Shown here: positions 1 to 6,434 of the stretch, piece after piece
Numbering within the stretch: the stretch's first letter is position 1
Layout: each line of letters opens with the position of its first letter
NCBI GenBank assembly: GCA_002733465.1
Contig: NVVT01000020.1
Coordinates: forward strand, 32,147 to 50,100
Direction: 5' to 3'
Length of the DNA: 17,954 nt
Source of the DNA: Kangiella sp.
GTDB lineage: Bacteria; Pseudomonadota; Gammaproteobacteria; Enterobacterales; Kangiellaceae
Position numbers and translations under genes: made by a program
Notes under the pieces: generated by a model
What the model saw: the letters and a program-made list of their open reading frames with translations, nothing else
Told to the model about the DNA's origin: nothing
Databases searched by the model: none

Positions 1-1010
1 GCCATAAAGATAACAGAAACGCGCCCTCTTCGACCTTTAAAAATGGTATCCGATAACCAGCCTGCAGCAAAAGCTCCTGCGATACCGGCAATTTCAAAAA
101 TAGCGGTGGTATTGGCTGATTCGATAATGGAAAGCCCGCGACTTTCTTTAAGAAAGCTAGGCGCCCAATCCAATAGCCCTATCCGTACAATATAAATAAA
201 CAAATTAACCAAGCTCACTAGCCAAATTAGTCTATTACCTAAAACGTGTTTAAAAAATATTTCTTTACTTGATGCTTTAGGCGCTTCTTTCAGTGCTTCT
301 TGTTCAAGATCAATTTCTTCACCGTCTTTGACTCTTTGATAAACTTCTACATCAGGTAGTCCAACTTCTTCTGGTTTATCTTTAAGCCTATTAAATAAGA
401 AAAACGCATAGACTAAAGCAAAAGCTGCTGGTCCATAAAACACCGCTCGCCAACTATCAAAATAAGTAATTAAATACCCGCCAGCAGAAAGAATAATGGC
501 GGCACCAATGTGGTGAGATGAATTCCAAATCCCCCACTGTTTACCAATTTCTTTAGTGCTAAACCATTGGGTGATTAAACGACTACAAGGAGGTTGACCT
601 GCACCTTGAAAGATATTATTGATGATCCAAAACAATGCGAAAAAACTGGTAACTGACAATCCCAGAAACTCACTAAATGTGTCAGTTGTATATCCAAGAA
701 TAAAACTTATCAATGCGGACATCAATAAACCAGTACTCATAATATAACGCGCGCTAAAGTTATCGGCTAAAAAACCACTGGTAAACTTTGAAATACCATA
801 AGCAATCGAAGCAAAACCTAGGGCGGCACCGAATTCTTCTTTGCCAATTCCAAATTCTTCTCGAATATAGGGGTTAGCGACTGACAAATTTTTCCTAATA
901 AAATAGAAAACCGCATAACCGGCCAATATTGACCACATAATACGTTTACGCCAATAAGGGTATTCACTTAGTGGAGTGTGTGTGACCGGTGATTGATTTG
1001 TTTCTTTCAA
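1..1010 (-). CDS. OPA-family organophosphate:phosphate antiporter (GlpT/UhpT-like), C-terminus cut off by window edge
   Basis: Inner-membrane major facilitator of the OPA group, which exchanges sugar phosphates or glycerol-3-phosphate for inorganic phosphate. 336 codons are visible; the rest lies left of the window. The translation aligns by eye with E. coli UhpT/GlpT: FIRKNLSVANP after TM1, GFASIAYGISKF in TM2, NRLIWLVSLVNLFIYIVRIG around residues 259-277, then the WLSD and GRRG loop. The two arginines known to bind phosphate in GlpT (R45 and R269 there) appear as R39 and R276, so transport of a phosphorylated substrate is likely; which one cannot be told (UhpC-type sensors look similar). 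The start is TTG at 1010-1008, preceded by AAAGGA at about 6 nt and an in-frame TAA just upstream. The first ATG (residue 25) would fall inside TM1. Downstream of the adenine deaminase on the same strand, separated by a repeat element. Confidence 0.85.
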   Translation of the reverse strand, partial: MKETNQSPVTHTPLSEYPYWRKRIMWSILAGYAVFYFIRKNLSVANPYIREEFGIGKEEFGAALGFASIAYGISKFTSGFLADNFSARYIMSTGLLMSALISFILGYTTDTFSEFLGLSVTSFFALFWIINNIFQGAGQPPCSRLITQWFSTKEIGKQWGIWNSSHHIGAAIILSAGGYLITYFDSWRAVFYGPAAFALVYAFFLFNRLKDKPEEVGLPDVEVYQRVKDGEEIDLEQEALKEAPKASSKEIFFKHVLGNRLIWLVSLVNLFIYIVRIGLLDWAPSFLKESRGLSIIESANTTAIFEIAGIAGAFAAGWLSDTIFKGRRGRVSVIFM

Positions 1011-1039
1011 ACTGATTCCTTTTTATTCTTATTTTATTT

Positions 1040-1170
1040 CACCCTCTCCCCTAACCCTCTCCCGTCAAGGGAGAGGGAGTAAAAGGACAGGAGTCGCATC
1101 TCTCTGGTGATATGAGAACTGTTCCCTCTCGCTGGCTTCCCTCATGGGACCCACTCTTGGAGAGAGGGTG
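1040..1170. repeat. GC-rich palindromic repeat element (REP/MITE-like)
   Basis: A C/T-rich stretch unlike its AT-rich surroundings. It has imperfect terminal inverted repeats: CACCCTCTCCCC at 1040-1051 against GGAGAGAGGGTG at 1159-1170, 11 of 12 matching. Inside the left part is a perfect 9-bp hairpin, CCCTCTCCC (1055-1063), loop GTCAA, GGGAGAGGG (1069-1077). CCCTCTCCC-type palindromes are, from general knowledge, a common dispersed intergenic repeat in gammaproteobacterial genomes. No ORF or transposase lies inside. Neither strand has a T-run after the hairpin, so it is not a classical terminator, but it may weaken read-through from the deaminase into the transporter. Confidence 0.6.
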
Positions 1171-1198
1171 TGTCTTTAATTTTTTTAAAGTCTCTAAC

Positions 1199-2203
1199 TC
1201 AAACCAATAAATCTATTGCATCCAAATGCCTATTTTTTTCATCGTCACTTAAAAACGATCCAATAAAACCATTCTTTACCAAAGTGACAATCATCTCTTT
1301 CGATAAATTTAAGCTCTCTTGAATGGCAAGATAATTTTCATTTAAATAGCCACCAAAGTAAGATGGATCATCAGAGTTTACCGTAATTAACAAGCCGGCG
1401 TCCAACATTGACTTAATCGGATGATCCTTCATGTCATTTACAACACATAATTTCAGATTAGAGAGTGGGCAAACGGTCAATGCCATTTGCGATTCTTTTA
1501 GTTTTTCAATCAATGATTCCGACTCCATTGAGCGATTACCGTGATCCAACCGATCAATTTTGAGTATTGAAAGCGCTTCTTCAACATATTCCGGAGGCCC
1601 TTCTTCACCAGCGTGTGCAACCAACTTCAACCCAGCTTCTTTAGCCATAGCGAATACATTCTTGAATTTTGAAGGAGGATTGCCAACTTCAGAAGAATCT
1701 AAACCTACTCCGTCAATCAGCTCAATAAATTCTTTAGCTTCATTCAATGTTTTAATCGCGTCCTCTTCACTCAAATGCCTAAGAAAACATAGAATCGTTT
1801 TATAACTAATTCCAAAATCAGCTAAACCGTCTTTAAGTGCTCGGTTGATACCTGTAATCACGGTTTTATAAGAAACGCCTCGCTCTGTATGCCCTTGAGG
1901 ATCGAAGAAAATTTCAACATGTACAATATTTTGCTCATCACATTTCTTTAAATACGCCATGGTCAAATCATAAAAGTCTTGTTCTTTTATAAGAACGCTC
2001 ATACCAGCATAATAAATGTCTAAAAAATCTTGTAGCTGGGTAAACTGATAGGCATTCCTTATTTCCTCTACACTCGAATAGGGAAAATCAAGCTCATTGC
2101 GTTTGGCAAGTTCGAACATCAATTCAGGCTCTAAGCTACCTTCTATATGTAAATGTAATTCCGCTTTAGGTAAATCCTGAATTAATTGCGCTAAGTTTGT
2201 CAT
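1199..2203 (-). CDS. Adenine deaminase, type 2 (adenosine deaminase superfamily)
   Basis: Cytoplasmic Zn-dependent hydrolase converting adenine to hypoxanthine plus ammonia in purine salvage. 334 aa, full length for the family. Visible motifs: the N-terminal metal motif HLHIEGSLEP (residues 17-26), the FFDPQ motif with THTDRG-like GHTERG after it, SSEVGNPPSKF, the VAHAGEEGPPEY metal/catalytic segment near residue 199, DHGNRS, TVCPLSNLKL, and the metal-binding NSDDPSYFGGY near residue 280. NPPSKF, CPLSN and SDDP-YFGGY match the Pseudomonas aeruginosa PA0148-type enzymes, shown to act on adenine rather than adenosine, so adenine is the preferred substrate call. Adenosine remains possible. The ATG at 2203 has AAGGA about 8 nt upstream. 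It follows gltX by 40 nt on the same strand and may be co-transcribed with it. Confidence 0.88.
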   Translation of the reverse strand: MTNLAQLIQDLPKAELHLHIEGSLEPELMFELAKRNELDFPYSSVEEIRNAYQFTQLQDFLDIYYAGMSVLIKEQDFYDLTMAYLKKCDEQNIVHVEIFFDPQGHTERGVSYKTVITGINRALKDGLADFGISYKTILCFLRHLSEEDAIKTLNEAKEFIELIDGVGLDSSEVGNPPSKFKNVFAMAKEAGLKLVAHAGEEGPPEYVEEALSILKIDRLDHGNRSMESESLIEKLKESQMALTVCPLSNLKLCVVNDMKDHPIKSMLDAGLLITVNSDDPSYFGGYLNENYLAIQESLNLSKEMIVTLVKNGFIGSFLSDDEKNRHLDAIDLLV

Positions 2204-2243
2204 TTTTATTCCTTAATACTTTGTTTAATTTTATTTCTGATAA

Positions 2244-3680
2244 CTAAGCCTGAGATTCTCGATTAGCAATAAATTCAAGTGCCATATCAATTCGCGTCAT
2301 GCAACGCTCTTTGCCAATCCAACTCAAAGTTAAATCAATCGCAGGAGACATTCCGCCTCCAGTCACTGCCACACGTAAAGGCATACCGACTTTTCCCATA
2401 CCAATTTCAAGCTCTTCTGCAGTATCGTTAACACAGCCTTGAATCGCTTCCGCTTGCCAAGCGTCTAATGCATTGAGTTTACTTTTAACCCTTTGCAACG
2501 CTTCTTTTGCAACAGGTCTTAAATGTTTCTTGGCTGCTTTTGCGTCAAACTCTTCGAAGTCCTTATAATAAGTTGTAAGCGCTTTTGCTAGTTCATCTAA
2601 TGTTTGCGATCTTTCTGAAAATTCGGGGATTAAATCCGCCACATCAGGACCGTTATTTAAATCGATATCTTGCTGATCTAAGTGCCATTGTAAATGAGGT
2701 AAAAGTTCTGATATGGGCGTCGCTTTTATATATTGTTGATTCAACCATTTAAGCTTGTCGGTATTAAATGCCGATGGCGCTTTATTGATATTATTGATAT
2801 CAAATAATTCGAGCATTTCTTTCATTGAGAAAATCTCTTGATCGCCATGAGACCAACCTAAACGGATCAGATAATTGAGCACCGCTTGAGGTAAATAACC
2901 ATCATCTCTGAACTGCATAATTCCAACAGCACCGTGGCGTTTAGAAAGTTTTTTTCCATCATCGCCCAAAATCATTGGAACGTGTGCAAATTCTGGAGCT
3001 GTCGCTCCTAGCGCATTAAAAATATTAATTTGTCTCGGTGTGTTATTTAGATGGTCGTCTCCGCGTACAACCTGAGATATTTTCATATCCATATCATCAA
3101 TCACAACGGTAAAATTGTAAGTAGGAGAACCATCAGTTCGGGCGATAATCAAATCATCTAGCTCTTTATTCGCAATGGTAACTTCGCCTTTAACCACATC
3201 TTTAAAAGTCACCACGCCATCCTTTGGATTTTTAAAGCGGATCACATGCGGTTTACTTAGGTCAATATCCGAAGCGCTTAACTCTCGACAAAGACCATCA
3301 TAACGAGGCTTTTCTTTATTTTGCATTTGAGTTTCACGTAAATCATCAATTCGCTGTTTAGAACAAAAACAAGGATACGCTTTGCCTTGCCCAACCAGCT
3401 TAGCAATCACCTCTTTATAACGGTCAAAACGATGGGTTTGAAAAATAGGCCCTTCATCCCACGTTAAACCCAACCAATTCATTCCATCCAAAATCGCCTG
3501 AACTGCTTCTGGCGTTGAGCGCTCTAGATCAGTATCTTCAATCCTCAATATAAATTGCCCATCGTTCGCTCTAGCATGAAGCCACGAATATAGAGCCGTT
3601 CTAGCGCCGCCAATGTGAAGATAGCCGGTGGGAGAAGGTGCGAATCTTGTGATAACAGGTATTTCGGGCATAACAGACAT
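2244..3680 (-). CDS. gltX: Glutamate--tRNA ligase (GluRS)
   Basis: Class I aminoacyl-tRNA synthetase charging tRNA-Glu; essential and cytoplasmic. 478 aa, close to the E. coli enzyme (471 aa) along its whole length. The HIGH motif is HIGG at 22-25 within FAPSPTGYLHIGGARTA; the KMSKS motif is KLSKR at 244-248. The C-terminal anticodon-binding domain keeps KHLRPVA and EVGMGKVG-like blocks. The zinc-binding subdomain keeps Cys104, Cys106 and Cys131 (equivalent to E. coli 98, 100, 125), but the fourth ligand, His127 in E. coli, is Glu133 here. The ATG at 3680 is taken as start; Met4 (3671) is an alternative, and neither has a clear Shine-Dalgarno. Divergent from the tRNA-Val gene. A TAGAAT hexamer followed by GCGCAC about 50 nt upstream could be its -10, but the -35 is poor. 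Confidence 0.97.
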   Translation of the reverse strand: MSVMPEIPVITRFAPSPTGYLHIGGARTALYSWLHARANDGQFILRIEDTDLERSTPEAVQAILDGMNWLGLTWDEGPIFQTHRFDRYKEVIAKLVGQGKAYPCFCSKQRIDDLRETQMQNKEKPRYDGLCRELSASDIDLSKPHVIRFKNPKDGVVTFKDVVKGEVTIANKELDDLIIARTDGSPTYNFTVVIDDMDMKISQVVRGDDHLNNTPRQINIFNALGATAPEFAHVPMILGDDGKKLSKRHGAVGIMQFRDDGYLPQAVLNYLIRLGWSHGDQEIFSMKEMLELFDINNINKAPSAFNTDKLKWLNQQYIKATPISELLPHLQWHLDQQDIDLNNGPDVADLIPEFSERSQTLDELAKALTTYYKDFEEFDAKAAKKHLRPVAKEALQRVKSKLNALDAWQAEAIQGCVNDTAEELEIGMGKVGMPLRVAVTGGGMSPAIDLTLSWIGKERCMTRIDMALEFIANRESQA

Positions 3681-3773
3681 GAAAGTTTCACTTATTATTT
3701 GATTAGAGAGTAATAGATAAAGACGTGCGCTATTCTAACAAATGAATCAATAAAAAAATATTGAAATTAATGG

Positions 3774-3802
3774 TTGACCAGTTAAAAGATTATCACTAGA
3801 AT
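3774..3802 (+). promoter_or_regulatory. Sigma-70 promoter of the tRNA-Val gene
   Basis: TTGACC (3774-3779), exactly 17 nt, then TAGAAT (3797-3802), followed by a G/C-rich discriminator GCGCACC. Strong -35/-10 hexamers with a GC-rich discriminator are typical of stable-RNA promoters under stringent control. Expected start near 3809, giving a leader of about 85 nt to be removed by tRNA 5' processing. Confidence 0.75.
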
Positions 3803-3894
3803 GCGCACCTCTTGAGAGTCAACGTCCGTCAAATAGACGCAGATTAACAAGGATTTCCATAAGACTATTCCAAAATTATAACGAATAGCATTAT

Positions 3895-3970
3895 GGGCGC
3901 TTAGCTCAGCTGGGAGAGCATCGCCCTTACAAGGCGAGGGTCAGTGGTTCGAGCCCACTAGCGCCCACCA
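3895..3970 (+). tRNA. tRNA-Val (anticodon UAC)
   Basis: 76 nt with encoded CCA (3968-3970). Acceptor stem GGGCGCT (3895-3901) pairs perfectly with AGCGCCC (3960-3966); discriminator base A. The D arm has TTAGCTCAGCTGGGAGAGCA. Anticodon stem TCGCC/GGCGA encloses loop CTTACAA, with anticodon TAC at 3928-3930, reading Val GUA/GUG (and others by wobble). The T arm contains GGTTCGAGCCC. In E. coli, gltX is likewise divergent from the valU operon, whose first tRNAs are Val(UAC); here only one tRNA is present. Confidence 0.97.
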
Positions 3971-3974
3971 AATT

Positions 3975-4012
3975 AAAAAAAGCCTGTAGCCCACGTGGTC
4001 ACAGGCTTTTTT
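3975..4012 (+). terminator. Rho-independent terminator after tRNA-Val
   Basis: A-run, AGCCTGT (3981-3987), 13-nt apical part containing the small palindrome CCACGTGG (3991-3998), ACAGGCT (4001-4007), then TTTTT. The flanking A- and T-runs extend the stem, so it could work in both directions. It starts 5 nt after the tRNA CCA end. Confidence 0.9.
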
Positions 4013-4305
4013 GTTTTCATACTGTAGCAAAAATCACTTTTGAAACTCTAAAAAATGAAAAGTTGGACAAAAAATGGCCAGTTAGTGGCCAACTTTATTT
4101 CTTGCATTTAGTAGATTGTTAGAATTTGACCTCCGCCCTGTACAAAAAACAGCTAATTTTCTTCTATTTTTAAAAATCGATTTAAATTTAGGAAAGCTAG
4201 AGTCAAAATTAAGTATCGACCTTCGCTTAACATATCATTTTTTCATTTGCTTTGAATCGCCATGGCTTTAGCTAGACACCTTCAATCTTCATAAAATATC
4301 TTTTC
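4013..4305. other. Intergenic gap between tRNA terminator and SDR gene; AT-rich palindromes only
   Basis: No coding region seen. It holds an imperfect hairpin with 8-bp arms AAAGTTGG (4059-4066) and CCAACTTT (4089-4096), enclosing two copies of TGGCCA. It also has two overlapping AT-rich palindromes, ATTTTTAAAAAT (4166-4177) and AAATCGATTT (4174-4183). These may help end transcription of the SDR gene, which stops at 4306, but none has the form of a standard terminator. No tRNA-end duplication marking an integrated element was found. Confidence 0.5.
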
Positions 4306-5097
4306 TCATTTAAGAGTATATCTCCCCACTACACCAGAGATACGGCGTAACAACCATTTCGGCGTAGCCCTTCCCAGAACAGTGGCAGCAAGATTCACAA
4401 CACCTGGCACACAAATAGTTTCACCTTTAATGCAAGCGCGATAGCCGTCTGCAGCTACCTCTTCCACGTCACCCACTATGAAGTCCGGTATTTTTAGACC
4501 GCTACTTTCTTGTTGGGCTCGCTCTACCATATTGGTTGCCGTAATACCGGGACACAACACTGTCATGGTAACTCCAGTATCTTTCAGCTCTTCAGCGAGC
4601 GATTCTGAAAGCGACAACACATATGCCTTTGTAGCAGCATAGGTGGCTAGGCTAGGTACTGGTTGAAATGCGGAAATAGACGCTACATTGAGAATACGTC
4701 CATTCCCCCGAGCCACCATAGGGGGAATAAATTGAGATAACATATTTGTAAGACCACTAACATTAAGATCTATCAAACCCTGATGAGATTTAGCGGTTAA
4801 ATCTACATAAAGACCATGCTCTAGCACACCGGCGCAGTTAACAAGTATGTCTATATCTATACCCTGTTGACTTAACTTCGAAGCAAGTTTTTCAGCAGCA
4901 TCACTACTGGATAAATCAGCGGGTTCAACCAGTACTTTGGCCTTGGTATCAGCTTCAAGTTGTTGTGCCAAGGCTTCCAATTTGTTTTTGTTACGTGCAA
5001 CAAGTACTAAGTTGTAACCACCAAGTGCAAAGTTTTTTGCCAATACTTCACCAATTCCAGATGAAGCTCCCGTTATCAAAGCAGTATCTTTACGCAT
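4306..5097 (-). CDS. Short-chain dehydrogenase/reductase (SDR), classical type
   Basis: NAD(P)-dependent oxidoreductase of unknown substrate, predicted cytoplasmic, 263 aa. Rossmann motif TGASSGIG at 9-16; NCAG at 87-90 (usual NNAG with Cys in place of the second Asn); Asn112 of the catalytic tetrad in DLNVSG; Ser140, Tyr153 and Lys157 in the ASISAF...YAATK block; then CPGITATNM. R at the end of beta-2 (VARN) favours NADP. The C-terminal tail with TPKWLLRRISG resembles the YqjQ/DltE-like SDR branch. The start is placed at the ATG at 5097 because GGGAG lies 8 nt upstream; an in-frame ATG at 5112 adds five residues but has no ribosome site. It is transcribed alone, with a strong palindrome upstream suggesting a dedicated repressor. 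The substrate cannot be told from sequence, and a link to the glucan locus is not implied. Confidence 0.88.
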   Translation of the reverse strand: MRKDTALITGASSGIGEVLAKNFALGGYNLVLVARNKNKLEALAQQLEADTKAKVLVEPADLSSSDAAEKLASKLSQQGIDIDILVNCAGVLEHGLYVDLTAKSHQGLIDLNVSGLTNMLSQFIPPMVARGNGRILNVASISAFQPVPSLATYAATKAYVLSLSESLAEELKDTGVTMTVLCPGITATNMVERAQQESSGLKIPDFIVGDVEEVAADGYRACIKGETICVPGVVNLAATVLGRATPKWLLRRISGVVGRYTLK

Positions 5098-5130
5098 ACT
5101 TCTCACTCCCATTATTTCAGTTACGACTCA

Positions 5131-5136
5131 AGTATA
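5131..5136 (-). promoter_or_regulatory. Probable -10 box for the SDR gene
   Basis: Read on the minus strand this is TATACT, 5 of 6 with TATAAT, 33 nt before the preferred ATG. The matching -35 position falls inside the palindrome at 5146-5167 and is itself weak (TTACTA at 16 nt), as expected of a regulated promoter. Confidence 0.4.
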
Positions 5137-5145
5137 ATTAAGGCT

Positions 5146-5167
5146 TAAACGATAGTAATATCGTTTA
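5146..5167. promoter_or_regulatory. Perfect palindrome upstream of SDR gene, candidate repressor operator
   Basis: TAAACGATA (5146-5154), spacer GTAA, TATCGTTTA (5159-5167): 9-bp perfect arms around a 4-nt spacer. It overlaps the expected -35 of the SDR promoter, about 50 nt before its start codon. Size and symmetry fit a TetR-type dimeric repressor. No regulator gene lies beside it in this window. Confidence 0.5.
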
Positions 5168-5362
5168 TCTATAAAGTGAAGTCAGCTAGGTATTAGCTCT
5201 GTATATAGTGCTCTAATAAATCTATGGTGATTCAGATTGATAAACTCATAATTTTTCCTTTACCAAAACTTTCAATTTAGTCATCTACCCTTTCCATATT
5301 CTGTTTTATTTTGGACTTCGATATGACGAGAATAATCTTCTGCCTTTACAAGAATGTAGAAA

Positions 5363-6388
5363 TCAGTCGGTAGTAGTTAACAAAGTAAAAACACCTACAT
5401 GATCTGAAACTATTCCAAATTTTTTGTTAGTAAATACTCTTTCGCTTCCCTTGACAGAAAAATCGCTATTGGTGTCGATAAATATATAGTCAATTCGTTC
5501 AGCGCGATGGCTACCTTTCCAACCATCTGCGTCGATATTAACGGTTGGGTCTGTCATTCTTAAACTATTTTCACCTGTACTATTTCCACTTAGGTAAGTA
5601 TCAATAAAATTATATTCGTTAGTGATTTGCTTATATCCTTTGGAATTCGATGGCTGATTGAAGTCACCACACAAAATAACCTCGTCATCTTTTGATTCAA
5701 CTTCATCTACCCATTCCATCAATCGCTTAAATTGAGATTGAAAAGGTTCCTTTTCACTATCCCACCACCCACTGTGCACTGAAAAAACATTAATATTTTT
5801 GGTGTCACTATACTGCACCTTAACCCTCGTCACTTTACGAGATTGCCAAAATTTATAAGTACCATTATCCACGTTGCTAATATATCGAGATTCTTTTTCT
5901 AAGATTGGATATGTTGACAAAACTGCCGTTCCTTCTTTCCAAACCTCCCAACCATAATGTGACCAATCCATGTGATAGAAATATTGAGTGTTTTTAGTAC
6001 GTGCTAATATTTGCTTAACCGCATTAGTAGAATCAAAACCGAAAGAATTTGAATTTGTTTTAGAAGAATTTATATTAGACGATTTTCTACTCTCTGTACT
6101 TTCTCGCCACTCTCCAACTTCTTGCAAACAAATGATATCAGCCTCAAGTTCATCAATCCCCTTTGCTATAGTATTAAAAATGGGAGCGTAGTCAACAACC
6201 CTTTGCAACGCATCATTACGATTTAATTGTGACTCTTTTTTACCTAGTGTGGAGAGTTCTTGGTAGGTGTGTAAGTTTAAAGTTAGAATTCTTAATTCTG
6301 AAGTTTCAAAAATCTTTTGCTCTGCTAAGCCATCCGTAACGAACAAAAACAAAAAAGAGATTAGACAATTTATTTTATTCTGATTCAT
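5363..6388 (-). CDS. Exported endonuclease/exonuclease/phosphatase (EEP) superfamily hydrolase
   Basis: 341 aa with a cleavable signal peptide (core ISFLFLFV, likely cut after GLA at 20-22), so periplasmic or secreted; no lipobox. The metal-dependent EEP fold is shown by Asn38 (TLNLH), Glu90 (CLQEVGE), His205 (SVHSGWW), Asp242 and Asn244 (GDFNQPS), and Asp329-His330 (VSDHVG). The superfamily includes DNase I, sphingomyelinases and inositol-phosphate and sugar-phosphate phosphatases. Substrate is not fixed by the motifs. It is the last gene of an operon with GH31, GH13 and an esterase, 43 nt after the esterase, which argues for a carbohydrate-linked phosphomonoesterase rather than a nuclease. 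From memory, the Enterococcus maltose-6'-phosphate phosphatase MapP belongs to this superfamily and has a similar LTLN-H start; that link is inference. A scavenging nuclease remains possible. There is no clear ribosome site before the ATG. Confidence 0.8.
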   Translation of the reverse strand: MNQNKINCLISFLFLFVTDGLAEQKIFETSELRILTLNLHTYQELSTLGKKESQLNRNDALQRVVDYAPIFNTIAKGIDELEADIICLQEVGEWRESTESRKSSNINSSKTNSNSFGFDSTNAVKQILARTKNTQYFYHMDWSHYGWEVWKEGTAVLSTYPILEKESRYISNVDNGTYKFWQSRKVTRVKVQYSDTKNINVFSVHSGWWDSEKEPFQSQFKRLMEWVDEVESKDDEVILCGDFNQPSNSKGYKQITNEYNFIDTYLSGNSTGENSLRMTDPTVNIDADGWKGSHRAERIDYIFIDTNSDFSVKGSERVFTNKKFGIVSDHVGVFTLLTTTD

Positions 6389-6391
6389 AGG

Positions 6392-6434
6392 TCACAACTA
6401 TCATAGTTCACAGTTATCATAGTTATCATAGTTA
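6392..6434. repeat. Short degenerate 9-bp tandem repeat between esterase and EEP genes
   Basis: Units on the plus strand: TCACAACTA (6392-6400), TCATAGT (6401-6407, two bases short), TCACAGTTA (6408-6416), TCATAGTTA (6417-6425), TCATAGTTA (6426-6434). The array begins in the esterase stop codon (TAA at 6434-6432) and ends three bases before the EEP start codon, so it fills the intergenic space where the EEP ribosome site should be. Confidence 0.6.

Noticed and set aside
1174..1190. CTTTAA/TTAAAG palindrome with T-run as terminator of the deaminase gene
   Set aside because: The stem is A/T-only and on the transcribed (minus) strand the run is A, not T, so intrinsic termination is not supported.
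3895..3970. tRNA-Val as an integration site for a genomic island
   Set aside because: No integrase, and no duplicated tRNA 3' end seen downstream; the gene is followed directly by its own terminator.
4059..4096. Hairpin AAAGTTGG/CCAACTTT as a second terminator
   Set aside because: Large 22-nt loop and no proper T-run; kept only as a note in the gap description.
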